NCBI GenBank assembly: GCA_022578965.1
Contig: MU400957.1
Location: 1 to 18,979 of the forward strand
DNA from: Xylaria sp. FL1777
Lineage: Eukaryota; Ascomycota; Sordariomycetes; Xylariales; Xylariaceae
DNA: 18,979 nt
Reading direction: 5' to 3'
Within the stretch, counting starts at the first letter, position 1. Each line of letters begins with the position of its first letter. The position numbers and the translations under genes were made by a program. Positions 1 through 8,636 of this stretch are shown in pieces. The notes under the pieces were generated by a model, which worked only from the letters and a program-made list of their open reading frames with translations, made no database searches and was not told the origin of the DNA.

Positions 1-530
1 CGCATTATTTTTTAAATGGCAACACCCTTTTCCATTTTGTTTTTTTTGCTTTAATAATTACAGTCCATAAAACCCTTTGTTTAAACCTTACGTATACCCC
101 CCCCCCCCCCCCCCCCCCCGGGCGCTAAGGTAGGAGAGGTAGCTGTTGGGGTCATAAACTGGTAGGTACGTACCTACCACCAACTACATATGTACGTACC
201 ATCGGGTACCTACCTAACATAGATGTAAGTCCCTACCGAGGTACTGACTATGTCGTCTACAGGTAGTGAGACTAAAAAGATTGTCCTGAGTTTGATAACT
301 TCTCGCCAACTTTCAGTCGTGATATACAACCCTGGAGTGTAGCAAGGCGACCCTTAGCTGCGTTGCGCGAGGGGTTCTGTTATCTAACGTCCTCTTCGAA
401 TGTTGAACGCAGGCTGAGGCTTACAGAACAGGCGTTATCCCGCGGCTTTTGGTATATCTAACAATGACTAGTTTACCTAGCCGACCCTTTTGGACACCCC
501 ACAATAGACTGCCCATCCTCATTCCTTTTC
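1..530. other. Non-coding DNA downstream of YVC1
   Basis: No gene is supported here. The first 95 bases are AT-rich with short T and A runs. An uninterrupted run of 23 C follows at 97-119. Positions 155-245 are dense in short GTAC/TAGGTA-type words of the kind seen in every other intergenic stretch of this window. The YVC1 transcript, read leftward, should end in this interval, but I cannot place a poly(A) site. A 61-codon open frame at 449-634 on the plus strand resembles nothing and largely overlaps the YVC1 terminal exon, so I do not count it. Confidence 0.6.
97..119. repeat. Poly-C homopolymer, 23 nt
   Basis: A pure run of 23 C residues, followed directly by GGG. It is G-rich on the minus strand. 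It lies well outside the coding part of YVC1. Runs of this length are prone to slippage and to sequencing or assembly length error, so the exact count should not be trusted. Confidence 0.9.
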
Positions 531-2673
531 TCATTCAAGGCTTCTGTCCAGCTTTGCCAGGAGATTCTTCAATTCATTCACTTCAGACCTCAGCTGTCGT
601 ATCTCTAGGACGGCCGCATCATCCTCGACGTTAGCCTTGCTATCTCCGACTTTCTTATCCCAGCCTTCGCCCTCGAAATCGATCTGGTCCATCATCTGTT
701 CCCATTCTTCAATAGTGTCGTCATCTTCCTCGCCTCTCTTCCTATTTCGACGAATCTCTTTAGCCTTCCGGACTTCAAATATTGCGGCACAGAATAGCAG
801 TGGCGAGTAGATGATACTCATGACGATATCGTTGAGCCGTTCATAGTAATTCTTGGGCAACCACCACTCGAAAGGCAAGATGAGAAAAAAGACCTCAATC
901 AGGTTGAAGGGGGCGATAAAGACATTTTCGTCGGGAGCTCGAACAAACTGCATCGTCCTCTGCGCAAAGAGTGCAAGATACTCGTCGTCGGAGTTGTCAT
1001 AGATGTCTTCATATGCGCTATTATACAATGCGATGAGCACGTTCAAAAGAACGACCTACACATAATATGTCAGCCACCCCAGTGCGATTGACAGTATCAC
1101 CGAAGCAAATCAAGTTGAAAGGTAGGTAAGCACGTACCATGACAACAAAGGTGAATAAATAATATAGAATGATACCAAATGGAGGACTAAACCGCTCAAA
1201 TCCATTGAAATCTGGGCTCTGCATGATTGCGTTGGCCATTGCTTGTAAGATGAATATGGTATCTTCACCGGCCATATCATCGGCATAATCCATACCGATG
1301 AACGCTTGTAGAAACCCAATGATGACAACAATGAGAAGAGCAAAGAAGATGATGCTTTCCTTCATCATGACTTTCAGAACAACTAACATAGCTCCGAAAA
1401 AACGAAAAGAGTCGAGATATAGGAGGAGGCGGCCCCAGAACATTGGGGCCGTAAATGCGAGGAAGTTATAACTCAACGAGTTAAACTTCTCGCGTTCCTT
1501 GGTGTCATCAGGCGAGCGAGTCAAGGCCACGAAGCGCAGTGCCAACGATACCATCAACAGCGAATACAAAGTGTTGTTGAAAGCATTCCAGAAGCCAAGT
1601 ATGTGATAGCCAGCCTTGTAGAACTTAGTGAGCTCATCGAAGATGAAACCGAGGGTGAAAACATAGAGCAGTATTTCGACAAAGTCAAGGTCGCCTGTCG
1701 GGTTGATGGTATTAATGGCCCCGGTATAAAGTGCCAGATATATAAAGGATATTAGGAGTAGGAAGGCATTCTGATAAATCGGTGCGCGCATACGATCGGG
1801 GTCTAGGTGTGGCCAAAAGGACACATTGTCGCGGTCCTTGTAGTCAACAAAGCTCGCAGGGTCGTCTTCGTCTTGTACGAGCCAGCCTCTCCAGAGATAG
1901 CTCAGACATTTTTGATAACCCGAGGAACCAATGACGCGTAAGGAGTGCAGGTCAACAGCTTTCTCAACGACATTGACTGGAGGAGTAGACTCTCCATCGA
2001 TAACAATCGAGTAACGCTTCAGGAGAACAGAATGAAGTAAATATGTCATATCCTCTTCTGTCTCAATGCTGCCGCCTAGTCAACGACTGTGGTCTCTAAT
2101 AAATGTCAGGTGATGTGATCCCTAGCTTACATGTGTTTCGCAATGATCTCACAAGCCATGGCACGGAGGTGGTGTAGATCAGCATCCCAAAGCTCACACT
2201 GAGCTTGACGTTGAAACCAGTGCTTCGCAACCAGCAGACCGTAGACAACGCAAGACCTATTCTCGGTACCTCCGGCCTCCTTCGCAGCCTTTATAACCTT
2301 CTTGGTGATGACTTTGCTGTGGGGTTGCGTGATCTGATGCTCTTCTAATTCGCAAGGAACGCACTCTTGAACCAGATAGCGTAGACGGAGCGCGACCTTG
2401 GTGACCTCAGGAGCGGGAATAGCAGACAGGATCGACGGATCTCGATGCAGCGGAAGAACTGAGAGGAGAGGGCGAAGGACATCAGTCAGCTAATCTTGTC
2501 TCTCGGGTGGGATAGTCAAATATAATGAGTACGACACTGATTTGATTTGACTTTAGCGGGCAAGGCGTCGAGAACTTACGACGTCGTCGAGATTCGCGAA
2601 TGGACCGCTCGCGGTGGCTATGGGTTGTTGGATGGTCCCAGCCGAGCAGCGCCCTCCAACTGAAGCCTCCCAT
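531..2673 (-). CDS. YVC1: Vacuolar TRP-family calcium channel Yvc1
   Basis: This is a fungal vacuolar TRP channel that releases Ca2+ from the vacuole under osmotic, mechanical or Ca2+ stimulation. My preferred model joins 2673-2580, 2458-2131, 2068-1138 and 1055-531 (625 residues). It matches yeast Yvc1 along its length: LRLRYL near the N-terminus, the IGSSGYQKCL...WRGWLVQ block, DELTKFY, RLLLYLDS, VVLKVMMKESI and the final helix VVLLNVLIALYNSAYEDI. About six hydrophobic segments lie between residues ~238 and 465, with the pore loop around 405-430 (GMDYADDMAGED onward). The cytosolic tail carries an acidic patch (EEDDD), comparable to the Asp cluster implicated in Ca2+ sensing in yeast Yvc1, and a short terminal coiled coil. 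Introns 1056-1137 and 2069-2130 are clear. The 5' end is uncertain: using the acceptor at 2490 instead of 2459 adds a plausible segment (LTDVLRPLLSV) but that frame has no upstream ATG. Confidence 0.93.
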
Positions 2674-3608
2674 ACTTTCGAGACGTGGCGGTCAGTTCTC
2701 GCGGCTCCGTTTCCTGGTCCTGGCCCTGGTCTCGGTCTTGGTGGACGGTTGGGGGAAATTGGAGTACGTGCACCAGACAATTGAGGCGCAGAAAACTAAC
2801 TCGCAGACTTGTTGTACCGTCAAGTGATGTAGCAAGCTAGAGTCAATTGCAGAGACTCAATATTGGAAGATGTTCTTCGCGTTGAACCTCAGACTCAGCG
2901 GGACTGGAGTAGTATCCAGGAAATTGGGGGAGAACGAGAAGCGACGAAGCTTGGCGATCTGCATGACGTTGTTCAGCTGAACAGGGACTACTAGGATCCT
3001 GTTGGACAGCGTCCAGCACTACCTAATCCCCAACAGGCTTGGGTGTATAAATCTTAAGTACCGTATAGGTACTACCTACATGGTCCCATCATTAAGGTAG
3101 ATACATCATACTGTAGGTACTGAAGATTCAGTATCAACACGAAGCAATTGTAATTTGACTCCACCAGTACATACTGCGTACCTAGGACCACCGCTAGGTA
3201 CATTATGTTGATAAGTATAAGGATAGGTATACTACGTACCTAGTACTGTACCTTAAGTACATGGGTGTTGACCAAATGCGGGGTCATTTCTGTAGGATGA
3301 GGTACCTGCATTCAATATCGCCATGTCCCTCCTACCTAGGTACTGTGTAATGTTTGGTAAATGGCATTGCGTTTCTCAACTCCTCTCCGATGATGCGGAG
3401 TCGCATCAAATACCGATGGGAAGAGCGAGATGGTGGAAGGCTCTCTTCCTAGAGTACAAGTGTTGTGACGTTTGGTGAGTATGGTTAAGATAGCTTCCTC
3501 AATAAGATAGGCGACTACTGCTATGACCTCTCAATTCGAAAAATCGGCCTCTGAAAGGTGAAGGCCGTTTACTTTGGCGTTTCAGCAAGTTAGTCCGGAA
3601 TCATGCTA
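2674..3608. other. Non-coding DNA between YVC1 start and RPC31 end
   Basis: This holds the YVC1 promoter and leader (transcribed leftward) and the RPC31 3' end. Positions 2674-2800 may still be exonic for YVC1: an open frame rich in Pro, Arg and Gly runs into the FANLDDV segment of exon 1 but has an in-frame TAG and no ATG. A 35-codon minus-strand frame starts with ATG at 2964 (MQIAKLRRF...), but I see no standard donor joining it to exon 1. Positions 3050-3345 contain repeated TACCTAGG/GTACCTA words. No other coding or RNA gene is visible. Confidence 0.5.
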
Positions 3609-4683
3609 CTAGAAATCCATGGCGCTAGAGTAAAAGAGTCAGCAGCCATATTCTGTCGGTATAACCCACATATCGAAGGATAAACGGGAAGAAAGTCGCG
3701 AGAGTTGCGGCCAGTTCGTTGAGGGAGACGTACCTCTCGCCAATGCCATCGTCATCTCCAAAGTCGTCGTCGTCACCATTGTCAAAATACGCTTCAGCGT
3801 TGTAGTCGCCACCCTCGTCTTCCTCGGCGCTCTCGTAATCGTCGTCCTCTACCTCCATCTCCTCTTCGTCCTCCTCATCGGGGTCGCCGCCATCGCCGTC
3901 CTCGTTGTCTGCGTCCTTTCCGGCACCGTCGATACGAGCCTTGCGCTCTTCCTCGGTCTCGTTCTCCCGGCGCCTTTGCGATCGGCTCCAGCTAAATATT
4001 TCTTCTTCGTCGTCGCCATCACCATAGAATTCGTCGTCCTCATCGTCATGTAGCCTCCGTCTCATACCTCTATTCGCATGTTCCTTCGTCCGGAAACCAC
4101 CCTTGGGCCCACTCATGTCTCTGCCGTCCAACGTCGCCCACAGCTCCTCTGGAAATAGATCCTTGACCCACGGCCGAGTATCCCTCAGTTTAGGCAGGGT
4201 CCGTGTGTCGTCGACGAAGCGGTGGCTGTACATGGGCACCGACAAGAAAGGGTCAACAGTAGCGCGGTTCTTGATTCCGTAGCGTGCGTTGATCTGTGAC
4301 TGGCCGTGACGCGGGAGGACGGGATCCTTTGCGGACAAAAACTCGCCATTAATATGGCGGTGCGTATACAAGGGCGTCTTATGGTATGCGCGACGAAAAT
4401 TGACGAAGCAGGCGACAGCGCGCTCCTCGAGGGGGGTCAGCTGGGGAGCGACGGGTGGTTTGTAGAATTTCTGCAGCATGACATGTCAGCGGGATTGCGG
4501 ACGGGGGAATGCGCTCGGCCGCGGAGGAACGGATGGGCACGAGCGTACCGGATATGTCTCCTGGGGCTGATCGTTGACAATCAGGCTCGGATCATCACCA
4601 CCGGGCATGCCTGGAGGCGCAGGCTTCCCCCGACTCCCCCCGCGGCCACCACCGCGGCCTCCTCTACTGCCTCGGCCAGACAT
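3609..4683 (-). CDS. RPC31: DNA-directed RNA polymerase III subunit Rpc31 (RPC7 family)
   Basis: Rpc31 is part of the Pol III-specific C82/C34/C31 trimer, which is needed for promoter opening and initiation at tRNA and 5S genes in the nucleus. Exons are 4683-4549, 4470-3734 and 3624-3609, giving 295 residues. Diagnostic parts are an RGG-rich N-terminus (MSGRGSRGGRGGGRGG), then a QETYP|KFYKPPVAPQLTPLEE junction with the family block ERAVACFVNFRRAYHKTPLYT, a conserved middle, and a very acidic Asp/Glu-rich C-terminal half. Intron 1 (4471-4548) has donor GTACGC and a CTGAC branch-like site. Intron 2 (3625-3733) has donor GTACGT and acceptor CTAG. The last exon is only 16 nt and ends the protein in GIGESAMDF. 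If intron 2 is retained, the frame stays open and adds a hydrophobic tail, stopping at a TAG that is the acceptor itself. It is divergent from HSM3. Confidence 0.9.
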
Positions 4684-5234
4684 CACGGCACATTAGCGCG
4701 CCGGATCGATTATAGGCTATTTTGGACTTAGTACTATTGCCAGCTGTGGCGCAAACAGGGGAAGACTGAGGCCTGGGTGAGGCACGTTGATGTTCAGATG
4801 AAGGTGAGCCTCGTTGCTCGAAATTTCGGCCGGGACTACGCGGGGGGTGGGGGCTTTTTATACCTACCTAGGTACCTTACTGCGCAAGTTATACTACATA
4901 TGTACATTCCAACATTCCGTTCGTACAGTACATAGGTACTGCGGGCAGTCGCTGCGGGGCCTACTTATGTACCCAAAGTACAGTGCTCCACGTTTGGCTT
5001 TTTTTACTATCAGGTATCCATGTACTACCTACCGGCTACGCGTACTGGTACTTCCCAGATGGGTACGCATACAATCACTCTTCGTCCTCACGTCCTCACG
5101 GATACATGTAACTAAACACTGGTTGTTTTTAGGTCTCTAAACTTGACGACTCTACAAACACGCAAATCCATCACAGGCTACATCATATCATCTACTCTCC
5201 CATTCTTGTACTGTATCTTGGCCGTCCCTCCACG
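4684..5234. promoter_or_regulatory. Divergent RPC31 / HSM3 intergenic promoter region
   Basis: These 551 bp separate the two start codons and must hold both promoters. A TTTTATA word occurs at about 4855, followed immediately by a TACCTACCTAGGTACC cluster, and more GTAC words occur through about 5070. Plus-strand frames here (4814-5140, 5143-5379) have no family resemblance, and the second overlaps HSM3 exon 1 in another frame. I could not identify a defined transcription-factor site. The inference of a shared regulatory region rests only on geometry. Confidence 0.55.
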
Positions 5235-5271
5235 ATGGACACCATCTCCACGATGGACACCATCTCCACGA
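5228..5271 (+). repeat. 18-bp tandem duplication spanning the HSM3 start
   Basis: The unit TCCACGATGGACACCATC occurs at 5229-5246 and 5247-5264, followed by a partial third copy to 5271. The copies are identical and the length is a multiple of three. The result is two in-frame ATG codons (5235 and 5253) and a protein beginning MDTISTMDTIST. Perfect identity suggests a recent slippage or duplication event, or a length-variable site. Confidence 0.93.
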
Positions 5272-6424
5272 CCTCCGTGTCCCGTGTCGATGATCTTGAG
5301 CAGCACCTCGACCAACTCGCCAGCGACACAACTCTACCAACCGACGACAAGCTGTTTGACCATGTCGAGGTCCAGATAACAGGCACGTAGCGTGTCCTCC
5401 TTGGATGTTGCTGTTCTATCGATGGATGATACGTTCTCGCTGACTGTGCTTCTCTCTAGACGACAACATCCCCCCCCTCATCCTACGGCTTCTTCCTAGG
5501 ATCACCGACATACTGAGACGATACCAGCGTGATCCCGCCGCCCTTTGCAGTCTGGCTACCAAGCTTCTCCGCCCCCTCTCCTTCCACCAAATCATGTCTT
5601 TTGCTTCCGAGGAAGCCCTCGTTCAAGCTCTGCGCTCCCCAGCGCCGTCAGCCAACCTCCTCGCCATGAACATTCTCGCCAAAGCAGCTGGGTCCCCGAG
5701 CGACGCCGCCGTCCTCGCTGCGATGAAGGATATTGTCACTAGTTTTGTGACGCGATGGTTAAGTGCGCCTGCTGTCGAGGTTGGGGAGAAGGGTACCAGA
5801 GTGCTTGGCGATCTGCTCGTCGTCGACTCCCCCAGCCCGCCAATCGAAGGCCTGGATGGGAACCATGTCGGCGCACTCGGACCGCCCAGTCCCCCGGGCC
5901 AAGGATTCATGTGGAGAAGGATATTCAATGACCGTGACGTTTACGGCCTTATTCTCTCTTTGTGCAGCAGCGGTCAGAGTGGACTGACGCCCCAGCAGCT
6001 GTCTCTCGCCCAGGGTCGTCTGCTCCGTCTCCTCCCTCGGGTCTCGGCCTACAACCTCGGTATTGTGAGCAGAACCAAATTTCCCGACCTTCACCAGCGA
6101 TATATACACTCTGAAGCGCCCGGCGGATTGCTATACTTCGCTGCTCTCCACATGATCGATAGGAATGATGTATTGATGCACTTAAGTCTGATTGATTTTT
6201 TCGAGAGATTACTGAGCATCCAACGAATCACGCCAGCCTCGACATTCAAGATGGATACTCTACGGAAGCTTTATCGAGAAGTAGCCGAGCAAGATGGCAC
6301 ATTCGACAGCGTCATCCTAAGTCTACCTGACCGTACAATACCTGAGGAGGCGGATGCGTTAAGACGATTTATACATGACATTACAACCGACCAAAACAGC
6401 GACTTAAGAGTGCGGAAAGATTGA
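5235..6424 (+). CDS. HSM3: Hsm3/PSMD5-like proteasome 19S base-assembly chaperone
   Basis: In yeast, Hsm3 (S5b/PSMD5 in animals) is an alpha-helical repeat protein that binds the C-terminal part of Rpt1 and helps assemble the proteasome base. Databases often still label the family DNA mismatch repair protein HSM3, after the mutant phenotype. Exons are 5235-5382 and 5460-6424, giving 370 residues. The family-like block GGLLYFAALHMIDRNDVLMHL followed by SLIDFFERLL lies in the C-terminal third; upstream segments such as LILRLLPRITDILRRY and LLAMNILAKAAG fit helical repeats. The only reading that keeps frame between exons uses donor ACAG|GCACGT and acceptor CTCTCTAG, a GC-AG intron of 77 nt with CTGAC before the acceptor. 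The protein is shorter than yeast Hsm3 (about 480). An internal ATG at 5594 would drop conserved-looking helices, so I prefer the upstream start. Confidence 0.72.
5383..5459 (+). other. Probable GC-AG intron in HSM3
   Basis: The donor reads ACAG|GCACGT and the acceptor CTTCTCTCTAG|ACGAC, with CTGAC about 20 nt upstream of the acceptor. A GT four bases downstream of the GC (donor GTAGCG) would put exon 2 in the wrong frame. GC-AG introns are a known minor U2-type class, whose donors resemble AG|GCAAGT. Confidence 0.65.
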
Positions 6425-6762
6425 GCCTTCCTGCCCGGACTCTGAATCTGATGACGAGATGATATGCTAGATATACCAGACTGGCATGGTTGCGCCTTAC
6501 GACGTGGGTAGAGTGGGTTTCTGGTTTAGTCCAGATCCCCCATCATGAGAGGTCATCATCAGCTAGACGTCTATTAGATGTGCGCATTCAATGACCTTGT
6601 CCTAAAGACCTACAAGCTCATGCCCAAATCGCCATTTGATCTACAGTCACTAGCGTGACTTATATTAGTTTTGCGTTTTCAAAGCTATTTCTCCCCAATT
6701 CTGGGCCATCTTACACAAGCGCAGGCGGTAGGCCGCTCGATCGGCCGCTCGATCGGCCGTGA
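6425..6762. other. Convergent 3' intergenic region, HSM3 / Zn2Cys6 factor
   Basis: These 338 bp separate two converging stop codons and should carry both 3' untranslated regions and both poly(A) sites. No ORF or RNA gene is visible. The right end, just after the transcription-factor stop, contains a GC-rich 12-bp tandem repeat, listed separately. Confidence 0.6.
6731..6759. repeat. 12-bp GC-rich tandem repeat with hairpin potential
   Basis: GGCCGCTCGATC is repeated exactly at 6731-6742 and 6743-6754, followed by GGCCG. The repeat contains the palindromes CGATCG and CGGCCG, so single-stranded DNA or RNA could pair CGGCCG with CGGCCG across a 6-nt loop. It lies within 4 bases of the transcription-factor stop codon (TGA at 6765-6763), so it would be in the proximal 3' UTR. 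Confidence 0.88.
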
Positions 6763-8636
6763 TCAGCTCCGACAACCTATACCGTCAAACTCAACTTTTG
6801 GATCCTGTGTTTTGATGAAAGGAAGGCGTCCGGAATAGGCCTTCGCATTAGCCATTATTGTTGCCTCTACCCATTCACCTATTGGGGGTGGATGTCGGGA
6901 TGAGTCCATCTCCGTAAGACCTGCAGCGCAAAACTTGCGCTCCTCTTCATTCCCCGACTCGTAAGAAAACACTAAACACGCCGTAAAATCTACAGCTAGT
7001 GGGGTTTGACTCCGCAGCCACGGGTATGCCATCCAAGTGCGCTTACTAAATCTTCTAGCTTGTTTTTCTATAGATGGGTCACTATGGGCTAGGACTTGGT
7101 CCGCTTCTTGTAGGAACCGGCAGGTAATGATACTAAACAAGGCATGAGTAGCGAATAATTTTGCCGTCGGAAAATCGGTGAATTTATAACACTCCGAAAA
7201 TAGGTCCGGCCGACTCGTGTTTTCGACCTTGGTAATATCTCCAGACTCCGTTAGAGAAGTCAAGATAGTTTCATCCTGGTTTCGTAGGAGTTCCGCCAGT
7301 GATGTTGCCCTCGTATGTAGTTCAGTGGCGGTAATCGTATCTGATGGATTTTGTCGAAGTAGGCGAACCAATCGAGCAAGGCCAGGCCAGGCTGTCACCT
7401 CGACCCAGAGACGATACAAGTGCTTGAGAACGCGGTCGGCATCGCTCGCCTCTATTGCCCGCCTCAGTGCCGTCATCCATTCGGAGGTGTGGAAATCGCT
7501 TTCTCGGCCTTGGCGAATGTCTTCTTGCAACTGGTGATCTCGTTAGTTGGGGCTGTGAAGCGCACAGGCGTCGCCTAACAATGCTGAAAGCTAACCATAT
7601 GAAAAATACTCTCGAACGTGACATGGAGAGCCATCCCCGTCATAGGTTGTGTTGGACCACCCCTATTGATGACAGCAATGAGACCAGCTGCATGGTTTTC
7701 TTGATTTGAGCCTCTCGCAAAGTCATATAAGATCTATATGTCCCGAGATATCAGCCCTACGTCTAGAATATAGCATAATATTGGCACAACGCGAGCGCGA
7801 CCCACCTCGGTCTTTTGCAACACGCATAGCGTGGCAAGTGTGTTGGTGAGCTGCTCCACATTCGCATCGTCGAGCGCGGCCTTGAGACTGCGAAGAGCCC
7901 TGTTATACGTCCTGAGATCTAGCCACATATGCGACGGCGACCCCTGGCGACTGTTCGTCCACGCACCCAGCAAGAGCTCGACCGCGTGGCCCAGAGCCGT
8001 GTGCCCATTGCCCAGGTGACGGGGTAATAGAGGAAGAAAGGCACCCAAGATGCGTAGGTCATAGCCAGTCCCAGGCGCAGCGTCTAGGCAGGCGATCAAA
8101 TGAGCTATGATTTGATCGGGTGGATTCCACGGTAGACGCTTCGATAAGTTTGTGGCGGAATGACACTTGAAACTACATTCGCTCACGAAAACGTGCTTTG
8201 GGTTGAACACGACGATGTCTGCGCCATCCCCTCTCTTATCCACCTTGCCGACACCTGCGCTCGTTAGCGGGCGATTCCTCTCTATCCCGATTCCTACATC
8301 ATCTGGTAATTCGTTGTGGCTGCCATTAACTGCCAAAGTCAGTACATTGGCTGGGGCGTAGGCCGAGGCCGCGTCAAGCGTTCAAGGCTTTGTCGAGTAG
8401 ATTGCTGACAAGATGCCAATTTCACTTTACTCACCGACGAACTTGAATGTGTTCCTGGCGCCCGAGCAGACCTTACCGGCTCGAGCGCATGTTCCACACG
8501 TCGGCCATTTCTCATCGCACTATTCACGGGTCCATTAGTCGTGGTCATCGTAGCCCAGTCCCGTATCCAGCAAACTCACCTTGGTTTTCCTTGTCTTACA
8601 GAACGTGCAACGCTTACTCTTGGGTACGCCGACCAT
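6763..8636 (-). CDS. Zn2Cys6 (GAL4-type) fungal transcription factor
   Basis: This is a nuclear DNA-binding regulator of the fungal zinc-cluster class; its target genes are unknown. Exons are 8636-8580, 8519-8435, 8329-7806, 7733-7596 and 7530-6763, giving 523 residues with every junction in frame. The N-terminal cluster has Cys at 10, 13, 20, 27, 30 and 37 (CX2CX6CX6CX2CX6C), with basic KTRKTK between the second and third Cys, and the first intron falls directly before Cys20. The rest is a mostly helical fungal-type effector region. Exon 4 carries the typical sequence of this class, LYDFARGSN... AAGLIAVINRGGP, and the C-terminus resembles the fungal-specific transcription factor domain (PF11951-like, by eye). 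Introns are 60, 105, 72 and 65 nt, mostly with CTGAC or CTAAC before the acceptor. It converges with HSM3 and has nearly 4 kb of apparently gene-free DNA upstream. I do not recognise a specific orthologue. Confidence 0.9.

Noticed and set aside
4306..4731. 141-codon plus-strand frame over the RPC31 5' half
   Set aside because: It is antisense to RPC31 exons 1 and 2, contains the RPC31 intron in reverse, and has no recognisable product.
4740..4760. TGTGGCGCAAAC as a proteasome-associated control element (GGTGGCAAA) for HSM3
   Set aside because: The match requires a two-base insertion, and Rpn4-type control through this element is not established for filamentous fungi at such a site.
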